A stretch of DNA of 51,974 nucleotides from Thermotogota bacterium ADurb.Bin062 (lineage in GTDB: Bacteria > Thermotogota > Thermotogae > MWEM01), in contig MWEM01000016.1 of the NCBI GenBank assembly GCA_002071085.1, forward strand, positions 1 to 51,974, in the 5' to 3' direction. Position numbers and translations under genes: made by a program. Positions 7,350-16,448 of the stretch are shown here, piece by piece. Below the pieces are notes generated by a model that had not been told where the DNA came from, searched no databases, and saw only the letters and a program-made list of their open reading frames with translations. How positions within the stretch are numbered: the stretch's first letter is position 1; every line of letters starts with the position of its first letter.

Positions 7350-9839
7350 TCCCACAAGCCATCTTCGCGCATACCCATTGGGATCGGGAATGGTTTGAGC
7401 GGGCAGATGCGACAAAACCTCTGTTGATTCTGTTGTTTGAGAATTTGTTCCGGATGGTAGAAGAAGACCCGAAATACTATTTTATCCTCGACGGGCAAAC
7501 CGTTATGATACAGGATTATCTATCGCTGCTCAGCTGGTCCGAAAAAAAAGAGGCTGTCCGAAAGCTCAAGGAGTTAACGAAGAACCTCTCCTGGGGGCCG
7601 TTTTATGGTCAAATCGACTGGCGGATTGGTGAAGAATCCGCGATCGAAGCGCTGGAAGAGGGGGTCCGTCAAGCGAAGGTTTTTGGGAGTCCTTTTCAAG
7701 TTGGTTGGCTGTTGGACAACTTTGGGCTGACTTCTCAAATCCCACAAATCCTGAATAGTTTTGGAATTACTTGCGCCGTCGTATGGCGGGGAGTTCCGTT
7801 AGAGAGTCCGACAACCGAATTCCGCTGGGTTTCTCCCGACGGATCGAGCGCGCGAGTCCTCTACGCCTTGGACTCTTATCGAAACTTGATGCGCATCGGC
7901 GATTACCCGGAGGTAGCTCAAAAAAGGGTAAGTTTGGCAGTTCAGAGGCTCAGACCTTATGCCCGATCTCAGACGCTTCCATTGTTCAACGGGTACGATC
8001 TTGATCCGAAACCGGAAAATCCATCAAATTTCGGAGATTTTGTCTCATCTGATCCGCAAACTTGTCTCGCGGAAGAAGGGTTAAGCGTCGATCTTCCCAC
8101 AATTCGCGGGGAGTTAAGGTGCGGACGCTTCGTCTGCGTCTTCCCCGGCTCTTTATCTACCCGGATCCAACTCAAACAAATGCATCGGAAATTGGAAGAC
8201 TTGATTTCTCGACAGCTCCAGCCGCTGAACAGCCTGCGTTGGCTGTTATCAGGGGTTAAGAGATCCTTTAGGTTGGAATGGCAACTTCTCCTCAAAAACC
8301 TCATCCACGACAGCATCGGAGGTGTCGGAACCGATGTCGTCCACCGAGAGATGGAATCTCGTTACCAGGAGCTATACGAACGATGCCTGCAATCACGTCA
8401 ACAGCTTCTGGACGGCCTATCTCCCTATCTATCGGAAGGTTATTATATGTGGAACCTCCAACCGATTCCGATTACCGTGACAGGGGTTTATCAAAATCAG
8501 TATCTCGTGTGTTCGATTTCGGGCGGAAGGATGGAAAAGGTCGAACCGACGTTCGAACAGTTATCCACGCAGGAGCGAGAAATTAAACGATTCTACTGGT
8601 ATAATGAACACTATAGTCTGCTGATAGAAGAAGGAACCGTCACCCTCATCCCCGCAAACGGGGAAAAACGGAACCTCCAGTTTTCCATTTTTGAAGATGC
8701 GGGGGACACCTACTCTTCAGCTTTCGGACGAAAGGTACTTTATCAATACTCGGGGATGACCACATTACAACAAAGCGTTTCCTATAGGTCCCTTAAGCTC
8801 CGCTTTGAAAATCCACTGATCCGTTGGGAATGGATCATCGAATGTGACCAAACGCCGGTGATCAAAATGAAGGCAAATTCGTGGGGGCGAGGAGTGAGAT
8901 ACGCGCTCATTCTGACGTTGACAGGAAAAGGCGACTTGACCGTTTTTTCTCCCTTCGATGCCTTTGAACGGCCATCCCGGGATTTCCATAAAGAACCGGA
9001 GGAGGTCTGGCAACCCTTCTTGGTTGCGGCTCGAGAAACGGGTCGGGTCACCGAGTTTTCCTTTAAAGACTTCGTGGGATACCGGCGAGACGGGCAAACA
9101 ACAGGGTGGGACAAGCGAAGATTTCCCGAGGTGGAAGAGCGCGTTTTCAACTCCGCCGATTCTGTTTCGTTCGCAGAATCAACAATCCAAAGGTCCGAGC
9201 GCTCCCTTCATACCGCCGCTATCGCTCACTTTTTTTGAAGGCGGATATGTGGAATGCACGACGGTGAAGCCCCTGCCATCGGGAAGCCAGCAGAACGTCA
9301 GGAGGCTGGGGTTTCGGGTCTTCAACCCCGGGAACACCTCCGTTCTGCTTAGCTCAACGCGCGCCCTTCATTCTTGCGGGATAAGAGGAGACCGACTAGT
9401 ACCCTTCGCCGGGACTATCCGAGCGAAGGCGATCGAAACCATAGGGATAACGTTTCTCAAACGAGACTATCCCATTGGCAAAGGCGGGTCTCTATCGCTC
9501 CTCATTCCTGACGCTGACTGGGTGAAACCCGCTGGGGAAGCTCCGGTCGATCCAACGAAGATACAAGAGTTGGTACGTCTTCGAGACGATCATGAAAAGC
9601 TCGCAAGTCGTTATCGAGGAGACGAAATGGAAGCGTCCGAACAGGATTTCCAAAGTCGGTTCGCCTATTATAGGGCTAAGAGGACAGCGTTAGAACTCTC
9701 GTTATCACTCTGCCAACATTCTCGGGCGACTACGGCGGGCGATCCAGAGATAAAGCAGTTGTTTTCGGAGCTGAATGATTTACGCATTAAACGCAGAAGC
9801 ATAGAGCTATTGATAGAAACACTCAAATCGGAGGTGTAA
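7346..9839 (+). CDS. GH38 alpha-mannosidase with a +1 frameshift
   Basis: The family is clear. HTHWDREWF (residues 9-17) carries the zinc ligands H11 and D13, the nucleophile is D124 in LLDNFGLTSQIPQIL, and H321 is in IHDSIGG. GH38 enzymes remove alpha-mannosyl residues; MngB of E. coli hydrolyses mannosylglycerate. The first frame (7346-9238, TTG start) stops after 630 residues. The GH38 C-terminal beta domain (KPLPSGSQQN, RVFNPGNTSVLL) continues in the +1 frame to 9839. The switch lies between about 9150 and 9237. A seven-T run at 9230-9236, reading TTT TTT TGA, is the obvious candidate. One extra base would explain it, as a sequencing or assembly error, a recent mutation, or real +1 slippage. 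If it is a mutation the enzyme is probably dead. The context suggests cleavage of an imported mannosyl-glucosylglycerate-like solute. Confidence 0.75.
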
Positions 9840-9843
9840 CACA

Positions 9844-11055
9844 ATGTCATTTTTAGGGCAAGAAATAAAAAAGCGGCTGAGTGCGCTGGGCAAACGGAAG
9901 GTCGTCGTCGGTATCCCGAGCTACAACAATGAAGGGACGATCGCTCACGTCGTCCAGCAAGCGGGCAAAGGGATAATCGAACACTTCGATCGCGACGGGA
10001 TGATCCTCAACTGCGACGGCGGTAGTACGGATCGAACACGTGAAGTGTTTATGGAGACCGACACCCTATCTATCCCGAAACTGAGCTTTCAATATGAAGG
10101 GGTACCAGGCAAGGGAAGCGCCTTGATCGCTATGGTCGATGCCGCCTATGCGGTAGGCGCGCAGGCGCTGGTGTTCGTGGATTCCGATCTGAGAAGTGTA
10201 ACGCCGGAATGGATCTACAGATTAGCCAAGCCGATCACGGACGGGAAGGCCTCATATGTGACGCCTTCTTATCGACGCCATAAATACGACGGAACCATCA
10301 CCAATCAAATATGCTATCCACTCACCTCCGTGCTCTATGGAACAGAGGTCAGGCAACCGATAGGCGGTGATTTTGGCGTCTCTAGACAGATGATGGAAGT
10401 GTACCTTGCAGAACCCAAGGAAACGTGGCGTGGCGACGCAGCTCGATTTGGTATTGACATCTGGATGACGACGTTGGCGATCAACGAAGGCCAAGCGCCG
10501 GTTTTTCAGGCCGCCTTAGGCGCAAAGATCCACGATGTGAAAGACCCCGGCAAACATCTCGGGCCGATGTTTACACAGGTCGTGGGCACCCTCTTCTCCT
10601 TAATGGACCGGTATCAAGAGAAGTGGAGCGCGTATGCGCAGCGACCGGTTCAAGCGCCGATATTTGGAGAACCAGTGGAAACGCGAGTTGAACCTTTGGA
10701 TGTGGATTTAGAGAACCTGAAGCGAAAGGCTCGTTCCGGCGCAGCAAAAATAGAAGCCTTCTTAAGATCTTCCTTGCCTCCCGAGTTTCTCGCGATAGTT
10801 GACCGGGTGTTACGTAAAGGCGTATGTGACTCATCAGACTGGCTTCGCTTTGTCTTTCTCATCTCAAAAAAAACGCAGGTACCTTCGGAGAAAGAGCAAT
10901 GGATGGAAAGCCTCATCCCGTTCTACTACGCCCGCGTCGCCTCTTTCGTGGAAGCCACGCTGGAATCTACGGAAGAAGAGGCGGAATTAGCAATTCGAAA
11001 ACAAGTGTGCCTCGCCTACACAATGAAAGGAGAACTCGCCGAAGTCTGGAAGTAA
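9844..11055 (+). CDS. GT81-like glycosyltransferase, probable glucosylglycerate synthase
   Basis: This is a 403-residue GT-A fold enzyme. It has GIPSYNNEGTI (23-33) and CDGGSTDRT (57-65) for nucleotide-sugar binding, the metal-binding DSD at 113-115, and a long C-terminal helical part. This layout matches glucosyl-3-phosphoglycerate synthases and the related glucosylglycerate synthases (Ggs) of Petrotoga and Persephonella. Ggs joins glucose from a nucleotide sugar to D-glycerate. The start has GGAGGTG nine bases upstream, and it lies four bases after the GH38 stop. A phosphorylating GpgS activity is the main alternative. With the GT4 gene at 549-1904 it would give a two-step route to mannosylglucosylglycerate, an osmo- and thermoprotectant. 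Confidence 0.65.
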   Translation: MSFLGQEIKKRLSALGKRKVVVGIPSYNNEGTIAHVVQQAGKGIIEHFDRDGMILNCDGGSTDRTREVFMETDTLSIPKLSFQYEGVPGKGSALIAMVDAAYAVGAQALVFVDSDLRSVTPEWIYRLAKPITDGKASYVTPSYRRHKYDGTITNQICYPLTSVLYGTEVRQPIGGDFGVSRQMMEVYLAEPKETWRGDAARFGIDIWMTTLAINEGQAPVFQAALGAKIHDVKDPGKHLGPMFTQVVGTLFSLMDRYQEKWSAYAQRPVQAPIFGEPVETRVEPLDVDLENLKRKARSGAAKIEAFLRSSLPPEFLAIVDRVLRKGVCDSSDWLRFVFLISKKTQVPSEKEQWMESLIPFYYARVASFVEATLESTEEEAELAIRKQVCLAYTMKGELAEVWK

Positions 11056-11439
11056 ACCGTTCACTGAGGGAAAAACCGCTGGGAACGTCCTCAGAGCGCC
11101 GGACTTTTGGGAGCTCCCTGAGATGGCCGGGATTTTGTGAACGCCTGGGAACGCCAACTTTTAAGTTGGCATGCCTTTCAAAGAGCAAAAGCGGGGTTCA
11201 CGCGGAGGGCGCGGAAAGCGAATACGAGGTTCATCGCGGAGTAAGCGGTTTATACGACCCCGCGATCCGCCCAATGTCTTTCTCAAAAGGGTATCGCGCC
11301 GTCGCGAAAAGAAGAAGCGCTTACGCCGCGATGCCCGTGTGAGGTTATCGCGGGGTAAGTGGTTTTTACGACCCCGCGATCTGCGCTTGCCCTTTCGCGC
11401 TTACGCCCTAACGACTTTTTCGAAAGCCGCATCTTCCTC
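11056..11439. repeat. Intergenic repeat patch 3
   Basis: The patch has no supported gene. It includes the perfect palindrome GCCAACTTTTAAGTTGGC at 11153-11170 preceded by GGGAAC, and an AT-spaced hairpin unit near 11230-11261. The ATCGCG unit with core GCGCTTACGCCGCGAT lies at 11317-11332. A hairpin has arms ATCGCGGGGT (11347-11356) and ACCCCGCGAT (11371-11380). The order resembles the patch at 23449-23715. Confidence 0.65.
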
Positions 11440-11469
11440 TTGACATTCTCCATATGAATAGCTTAAGAT
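11440..11469 (+). promoter_or_regulatory. Probable promoter of the exporter pair
   Basis: TTGACA at 11440-11445 is followed after 18 nt by TAAGAT (11464-11469). The -35 is perfect and the -10 matches four of six consensus bases. About 200 nt of leader, in which I see no regulator gene or clear structure, separate it from the ATG at 11669. Confidence 0.45.
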
Positions 11470-11668
11470 AGACGGCGTGGTCTCGATTTCCCCGGGATCC
11501 GCCCTTTTCCTCAACCGCCTGTTTTGTTCAATGAAAAGGACGGTCGACCTTCCCCATTGTACCGGCCATCTGCGGAAAAACCGAGCCTACAACTTTTCGT
11601 TCTTCCAAACAGTCGAATAGTAGCGGCTTTTCGAAAGCGCAGGAATCCCAATTTAAGGAGTTTTCGTT

Positions 11669-13897
11669 ATGCTAAAGATCATTCGATACGTAAAGCCTTA
11701 CACACACTTCCTTTTACTCTCTCTCTTTTTTCTTTTCGTCCAAGCGATGAGCGAGCTGGCCCTACCAGACTATATGTCGCGTATCGTGAACACCGGTATA
11801 CAACAAGGCGGAATAGAACACTCCGTCCCGACAGCGTTGCGGAAAACCACGCTGGATCACCTCGCTTTGTTTATGACCGACGATGAAAAAAGCTTGGTAT
11901 TCGATCGGTATACCGTCGTGAAATTGGGAGACCCGCGTTTCGAATCGGCTCAAAACACTTACCCGATTTTGAAAAGCGAGCCCATCGCCCTTCTGAACGA
12001 CCCGTCCGATGTACGGTCGGAATCTCTAAGTAAGGCGCTGAACCGATCCCTACTCATCATTTCCGGTATCGAAAAAGCGAAATCGGAAGCGGTTGACGGT
12101 ATGATGGACCTCAACGGCACGAAAATCTCCGTCGCCGTAGACCCCTACCGGCTCATCGCACTAATGGGCGTCGAAAAGAGACAAGAAATGGTGAAGGGAA
12201 TGGATAAGATGTTCACCGCCCTCGGCGAGAGTATGGTTCATCAAGGGGCCGTGGCGGCCATCAAAGCTGAGTATACCGCGATGGGCGTGGCGACCGAATC
12301 TCTGCAGAACCGTTACATCGTCCGCACGGGCCTTCTTATGCTGGCAATCGCGCTGCTTGCCGCGCTGAGTACCATCACGGTAGTCTTTCTTTCCGCGAAA
12401 ATCGGCGCGGGCGTAGCCAGAGACCTCCGCCAGGATGTTTTTTCGAAGATCGAAGGTTTTTCTCTTTACGAGTTCGACAGGTTCTCCACCGCCTCATTAA
12501 TCACACGAACCACAAACGATATCACACAGATCCAGATGGTCACAGTGATGATCGTTCGGATGGTCTTCTTCGCGCCTATCATGGGAATCGGAGGAATCAT
12601 ACGAGCTTTGGACAAGAGCGTTTCGATGTCCTGGATCATCGCGCTCGCGGTTATCATTCTGTTAGGGCTGATCTCGGTCTTGTTCGCTATTGCCGTGCCG
12701 AAATTTAAAAAAATCCAACTACTCATTGACCGCTTAAACTTAGTCTCTAGAGAAAACCTGTCCGGGCTGATGGTCATTCGCGCTTTCGTCACACAAGACT
12801 TCGAAGAGGAGAGGTTTGAAAAGGTCAACCGTGAACTCACGAAAACGACGTTGTTCATCGGACGGATGTTTGCCGTAATGATGCCGTTGATGATGGTCAT
12901 TATGAACGGGATAATGTTGCTGATCATCTGGGTAGGCGCGCACCAAATCGCCGAATCCAGTTTGCAGGTTGGCGATATGATGGCCTTTATGCAATACGCG
13001 ATGCACATCATTTTTTCTTTCTTGATGCTGTCAATGATGTTTATTATGCTGCCGCGCGCGGCGGTGTCCGCCGGTCGTATTTCGGAAGTCCTGGAGACCG
13101 AGCCCACGATCAAAGATCCGCGCGAGCCGATTCCGTTTCCACAAGGTAAGGAAGAGGGTGTGGTCGAATTTCAGAACGTATCCTTCAGATTCCCTGGGGC
13201 CCAAGAGGATATGCTAAAAAACATCTCTTTTACCGCATTACCCGGAAAAACGACCGCCATCATTGGCTCGACCGGTTCCGGCAAGTCGACGCTCCTCAAT
13301 CTGATCCCGAGGTTCTTTGACGTCACGGAGGGACAGGTGTTGGTGGACGGCGTGGATGTGCGGCAAGTCACCCAAAAAGCGCTTCGCTCCAAAATCGGGT
13401 ACGTACCACAGAAGGGATTGCTGTTCAGCGGTACGATAGAATTCAATTTGAAATATGCCAACGCCGAGGCCGCTCCTGAAGATATGGAGACGGCCGCGCA
13501 AATCGCGCAAGCGTCGGAGTTTATCGAAGCGAAACCGGACAAGTATCAGGAACACATCGCCCAAGCCGGCGCGAACGTGTCAGGCGGACAGAAACAGAGG
13601 CTCTCGATCGCCCGCGCGCTGATGAAAAAGGCGCCTATTTACCTTTTCGACGACAGCTTCTCCGCTCTCGATTACAAAACAGATATGGCTCTCCGACGGC
13701 AGTTGCAAGAGAACACGGCGTCCAGCACCGTCATTATCGTGGGGCAACGCATCGCGACTATTATGAACGCCGACCAAATTCTGGTATTGGATGAGGGGCG
13801 GATCGTGGGGCACGGTACACACCGAGAGCTGATCGAACATTGCAAAACCTATCAAGAGATCGCCTACTCTCAACTCACGAAGGAGGAATTGGCGTGA
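11669..13897 (+). CDS. Heterodimeric ABC exporter subunit with degenerate catalytic site
   Basis: This is a 742-residue membrane ATPase. TM1 lies near residues 13-33 and TM2 resumes near 215. Between them is an unusual, probably extracytoplasmic insertion of about 180 residues; standard members have about 580. The NBD occupies the last 240 residues, with Walker A GSTGSGKS near 533 and signature VSGGQKQR. Walker B ends in DD (LFDDSFSALD, near 657) instead of DE, and the switch residue is Gln (IVGQR, near 690) instead of His. These losses mark the degenerate-site partner, as in TM287 of Thermotoga. Its stop overlaps the GTG start of the partner (GTGA). The substrate is unknown, with drugs or lipids possible. 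Confidence 0.88.
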   Translation: MLKIIRYVKPYTHFLLLSLFFLFVQAMSELALPDYMSRIVNTGIQQGGIEHSVPTALRKTTLDHLALFMTDDEKSLVFDRYTVVKLGDPRFESAQNTYPILKSEPIALLNDPSDVRSESLSKALNRSLLIISGIEKAKSEAVDGMMDLNGTKISVAVDPYRLIALMGVEKRQEMVKGMDKMFTALGESMVHQGAVAAIKAEYTAMGVATESLQNRYIVRTGLLMLAIALLAALSTITVVFLSAKIGAGVARDLRQDVFSKIEGFSLYEFDRFSTASLITRTTNDITQIQMVTVMIVRMVFFAPIMGIGGIIRALDKSVSMSWIIALAVIILLGLISVLFAIAVPKFKKIQLLIDRLNLVSRENLSGLMVIRAFVTQDFEEERFEKVNRELTKTTLFIGRMFAVMMPLMMVIMNGIMLLIIWVGAHQIAESSLQVGDMMAFMQYAMHIIFSFLMLSMMFIMLPRAAVSAGRISEVLETEPTIKDPREPIPFPQGKEEGVVEFQNVSFRFPGAQEDMLKNISFTALPGKTTAIIGSTGSGKSTLLNLIPRFFDVTEGQVLVDGVDVRQVTQKALRSKIGYVPQKGLLFSGTIEFNLKYANAEAAPEDMETAAQIAQASEFIEAKPDKYQEHIAQAGANVSGGQKQRLSIARALMKKAPIYLFDDSFSALDYKTDMALRRQLQENTASSTVIIVGQRIATIMNADQILVLDEGRIVGHGTHRELIEHCKTYQEIAYSQLTKEELA

Positions 13898-15798
13898 GCT
13901 CTGAACGAGAATCCACAAAGAAACCGACTCCCCGCGCGCGGATGGGAGGACCGGGTATGGGGCCGGCGATGATGAGAGGCGGAGAGAAGGCCAAAGACTT
14001 CAAGGGGACCTTCCGGAAACTCCTCAAACATCTGAGAGGATATCGAACGACCATAGTGATCGTTATGATCTTCGCCGCTTGTAGCGCGATTTTCTCTATC
14101 CTGGGGCCGAAGATTATGGGCCGTATCACCACTTCCCTCTTCGAAGGCGTTATGAACAAAGTCCAAGGAAGGGGGAGTGGTATCGACTTCGACGCGATCG
14201 GAAAAACGATGCTATTCTTGATCGGATTGTACGGCTTCAGCTCGTTCTTAAACTACCTCCAGGGTTGGATGATGACGGGCGTATCGATGAAAATCTCTTA
14301 TCGATTCCGGAAAGACATCTCCCAAAAGATCAACAAGCTCCCGTTAAAATTCTTCGACCGCACCACACAGGGAGAAGTGCTCTCCCGGATCACCAACGAC
14401 GTCGATACGCTCAGTCAAACGCTTAATCAAAGCCTTTCACAGATGATCTCCTCCGTCGCCAGCGTCATCGGAGTTGTGGTGATGATGTTCAGTATCAGCT
14501 GGCAACTGACGCTCATCGCCCTGTTGATCCTTCCGCTTTCGACGGCATTGATTAGCTTCGTCGTCAAAATGTCCCAAAAATACTTCCGGCGACAACAAGC
14601 CCTTTTGGGTGAGGTGAACGGGCACGTGGAAGAGATGTTCGGCGCCCATATCGTCGTGAAAGCCTTCAGCGGAGAAGAGAACAGCGTTCAAACTTTCGGA
14701 GAACTGAATCGAAAACTCTACTCTTCCGCCTGGAAATCCCAGTTCCTATCCGGGATGATGATGCCCATTATGGTCTTCGTTGGCAACATTGGATACGTCA
14801 TCATTAGCATTTTGGGAGGCTGGTTCGCCGCTAGAAAAATCATTACTGTCGGCGATATCCAAGCTTTCATCCAATATATCCGAACCTTCACCCAACCGAT
14901 CGCGCAGATCGCCAATATCGCCAACATCTTCCAACAAACGGCGGCCGCGGCCGAAAGAGTCTTCGCCTTCCTGGAAGAGGAGGAGGAAACCCCCGAAACA
15001 CCGAGCCCGACGGTTCTCACTCACGTCGTTGGTGAAGTCTCTTTCAATCACGTCCGGTTTGGCTACGACCCTGAGAAGACCGTGATCCACGACTTTTCCT
15101 CACAAATTACTCCCGGGCAGCACATTGCCATCGTCGGGCCCACCGGCGCGGGGAAAACTACGATTGTCAAGTTGCTGATGCGATTTTACGAGTTAGACGC
15201 GGGTGAGATCCTTCTCGATGGCCACGACATACGGAACTTCTCACGTAACCACTTACGCGACCAGTTCGGAATGGTCCTGCAAGACACGTGGCTCTACAAC
15301 GCGTCGATCTTGGAAAACATCCGTTACGGGCGATTGAGCGCCACAGATGAAGAGGTTCTCGAGGCCGCGAAAGCAGCGCATGTGGATTCATTCGTCCGGG
15401 CGTTGCCCGAGGGGTACCAGATGGTACTGAACGAAGAAGCCACGAACCTCTCGCAAGGGCAAAAACAGTTGATCACGATCGCCCGCGCGATTCTTTCGGA
15501 CCCGAAGATATTGATCTTCGACGAAGCCACCAGCTCGGTCGACACACGGACGGAGGTCCAAGTTCAACAGGCGATGGAAAACCTGATGAAAAACCGCACG
15601 AGCTTCATCATCGCCCACAGACTCTCGACCATTCGAGACGCCGACCTCATCCTCGTAATGAACCACGGCGACATCGTCGAGCAAGGGACCCACCAAGCGC
15701 TAATGAACCAAAACGGGTTTTATGCCGACCTCTATCGAAGCCAATTCGAAAAACCCCTCGTAAATAACCACGTAGGTATGGTGACCTCGGCCGACTAA
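13894..15798 (+). CDS. Heterodimeric ABC exporter subunit with consensus catalytic site
   Basis: This is a 634-residue partner of the preceding subunit. The GTG at 13894 has AAGGAGG eight bases upstream and overlaps the previous stop; an earlier in-frame ATG lacks such a site. A basic, Gly/Met-rich cytosolic leader precedes six transmembrane helices. Walker A is GPTGAGKT (near 414) and Walker B is LIFDEATSSVD with the catalytic Glu (near 538). The switch His is in IIAHRLSTI (near 572). The signature is LSQGQKQL, deviating from LSGGQ. Together the two chains give one active and one inactive ATP site, the hallmark of TM287/288-type exporters. Confidence 0.9.
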   Translation: MSSERESTKKPTPRARMGGPGMGPAMMRGGEKAKDFKGTFRKLLKHLRGYRTTIVIVMIFAACSAIFSILGPKIMGRITTSLFEGVMNKVQGRGSGIDFDAIGKTMLFLIGLYGFSSFLNYLQGWMMTGVSMKISYRFRKDISQKINKLPLKFFDRTTQGEVLSRITNDVDTLSQTLNQSLSQMISSVASVIGVVVMMFSISWQLTLIALLILPLSTALISFVVKMSQKYFRRQQALLGEVNGHVEEMFGAHIVVKAFSGEENSVQTFGELNRKLYSSAWKSQFLSGMMMPIMVFVGNIGYVIISILGGWFAARKIITVGDIQAFIQYIRTFTQPIAQIANIANIFQQTAAAAERVFAFLEEEEETPETPSPTVLTHVVGEVSFNHVRFGYDPEKTVIHDFSSQITPGQHIAIVGPTGAGKTTIVKLLMRFYELDAGEILLDGHDIRNFSRNHLRDQFGMVLQDTWLYNASILENIRYGRLSATDEEVLEAAKAAHVDSFVRALPEGYQMVLNEEATNLSQGQKQLITIARAILSDPKILIFDEATSSVDTRTEVQVQQAMENLMKNRTSFIIAHRLSTIRDADLILVMNHGDIVEQGTHQALMNQNGFYADLYRSQFEKPLVNNHVGMVTSAD

Positions 15799-16220
15799 TC
15801 GATGTTTACTGTGCCGTATCGAGTCCCTCTGTGTGCGTCGAACTTCTGGGAATGTCTTGGGAACGCCTTGAAGGCTCCGAACTTCGGTTCGGCTTGGTTT
15901 TTGGAAACGACTTGGGAACGCGGATCTTTAGTTCGGCAGGGTTTCTAGGAGCGCCGGACTTCAGTCCGGCACGTGTTTTGCCTGGGAACGCTAACTTTTT
16001 AGTTAGCATGACTTGAAAAACAATGTTCTCACGGCAGCACGGAGGGAATACGAAAAACGAGATAGGCGAAAAGTAGATCGGATACTCCTACGAAAAGCGG
16101 CTCTAGTGGAAATATCACAGACATGCCGGACTAAAGTCCGGCGTACGCAAGGCGTGCCCAGCACGTTTCCAGCGTGTTCTCAGGGCGTTCCCAAAAATTT
16201 GACGTCCCCGCAAAAGCGAC
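15799..16220. repeat. Intergenic repeat patch 4 (palindrome cluster)
   Basis: No gene is supported. Three perfect 18-nt palindromes occur: GCCGGACTTCAGTCCGGC (15953-15970), GCTAACTTTTTAGTTAGC (15990-16007) and GCCGGACTAAAGTCCGGC (16125-16142). A decayed one around CCGAACTTCGGTTCGG lies near 15877-15892. GGGAACG flanks the forward copies and ACATG flanks the reverse one. The stretch 16143-16220 repeats GTTC(T/C)CA-like words but shows no further structure. Confidence 0.65.
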
Positions 16221-16243
16221 CAAATTTCTCGCACGGCGGGGGA

Positions 16244-16272
16244 TTCACAAGCGCGATATTTCGTGATATAAT
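16244..16272 (+). promoter_or_regulatory. Promoter of the aspartokinase-homocysteine operon
   Basis: TTCACA (16244-16249), one base off the consensus, and a perfect TATAAT (16267-16272) are spaced by 17 nt. Transcription would begin near 16279, just before the Shine-Dalgarno AGGAGG (16284-16289) of the leader peptide. The mRNA leader would then be about 170 nt long, a normal length for an attenuator. Confidence 0.75.
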
Positions 16273-16298
16273 AGGTCAGAATCAGGAGGTAATCGTCA

Positions 16299-16382
16299 AT
16301 GAAAAACCAGGCAAACGCGTTCCAACGAAAAGGCTATATGATGATGCGCCACACGCCCCCGAAATTGGGTGGGCGCGTTTAG
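16299..16382 (+). CDS. Leader peptide with three consecutive Met codons
   Basis: A 27-codon reading frame runs from ATG 16299 to TAG 16380-16382, with AGGAGG (16284-16289) nine bases upstream. Codons 14-16 are ATG ATG ATG (16338-16346), following a Tyr codon. The sequence reads MKNQANAFQRKGY, then MMM, then a basic, Pro/Gly-rich end. It lies between the operon promoter and a strong intrinsic terminator directly ahead of aspartokinase. This is the architecture of ribosome-mediated attenuation, with methionine as the sensed amino acid. The peptide itself probably has no other function. The claim rests on codon run, ribosome site and RNA pairing; expression is not shown. Confidence 0.7.
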   Translation: MKNQANAFQRKGYMMMRHTPPKLGGRV

Positions 16383-16412
16383 CGCTTACAGATACTGAAA
16401 TTTCGAGGGCGT
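16353..16412 (+). promoter_or_regulatory. Predicted antiterminator and competing leader hairpin
   Basis: Positions 16353-16366 pair with 16399-16412 over 14 nt with a single C-A mismatch. The 3' strand shares six bases (16407-16412) with the ascending arm of the terminator, so the two structures exclude each other. A local hairpin (16354-16360 with 16367-16375, GAAATT loop) can instead sequester the 5' strand. A ribosome stalled on the Met codons at 16338-16346 leaves the 5' strand mostly free for the antiterminator. A ribosome at the stop codon (16380) covers part of it. Confidence 0.65.
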
Positions 16413-16437
16413 TTCGTAAAGAAACGCCCTTTTTTTT
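16407..16437 (+). terminator. Attenuator terminator ahead of aspartokinase
   Basis: GGGCGTTTC (16407-16415) pairs perfectly with GAAACGCCC (16421-16429) around a five-base loop and is followed by eight T residues (16430-16437). The next bases are the GGAGG ribosome site of aspartokinase, so the terminator lies within the operon leader and not at the end of a gene. Confidence 0.85.
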
Positions 16438-16448
16438 GGAGGATCGTT

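Noticed and set aside
11171..11443. Short open frames inside the repeat patches (also 21-499, 16013-16606, 51067-51354)
   Set aside because: Their translations are basic, low-complexity readings of the repeats (KKKRLRRDDR-like) that recur wherever the repeats do. No ribosome sites or families fit.
12466..13113. Minus-strand frame of 215 codons over the exporter gene, and a similar one at 24012-24653
   Set aside because: Both are antisense to membrane proteins with clear motifs. They have no start context of their own.
16244..16448. Lysine or SAM riboswitch upstream of aspartokinase
   Set aside because: The leader is too short for a lysine riboswitch and shows neither that fold nor the SAM-I core. 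A translated leader with a terminator fits better.
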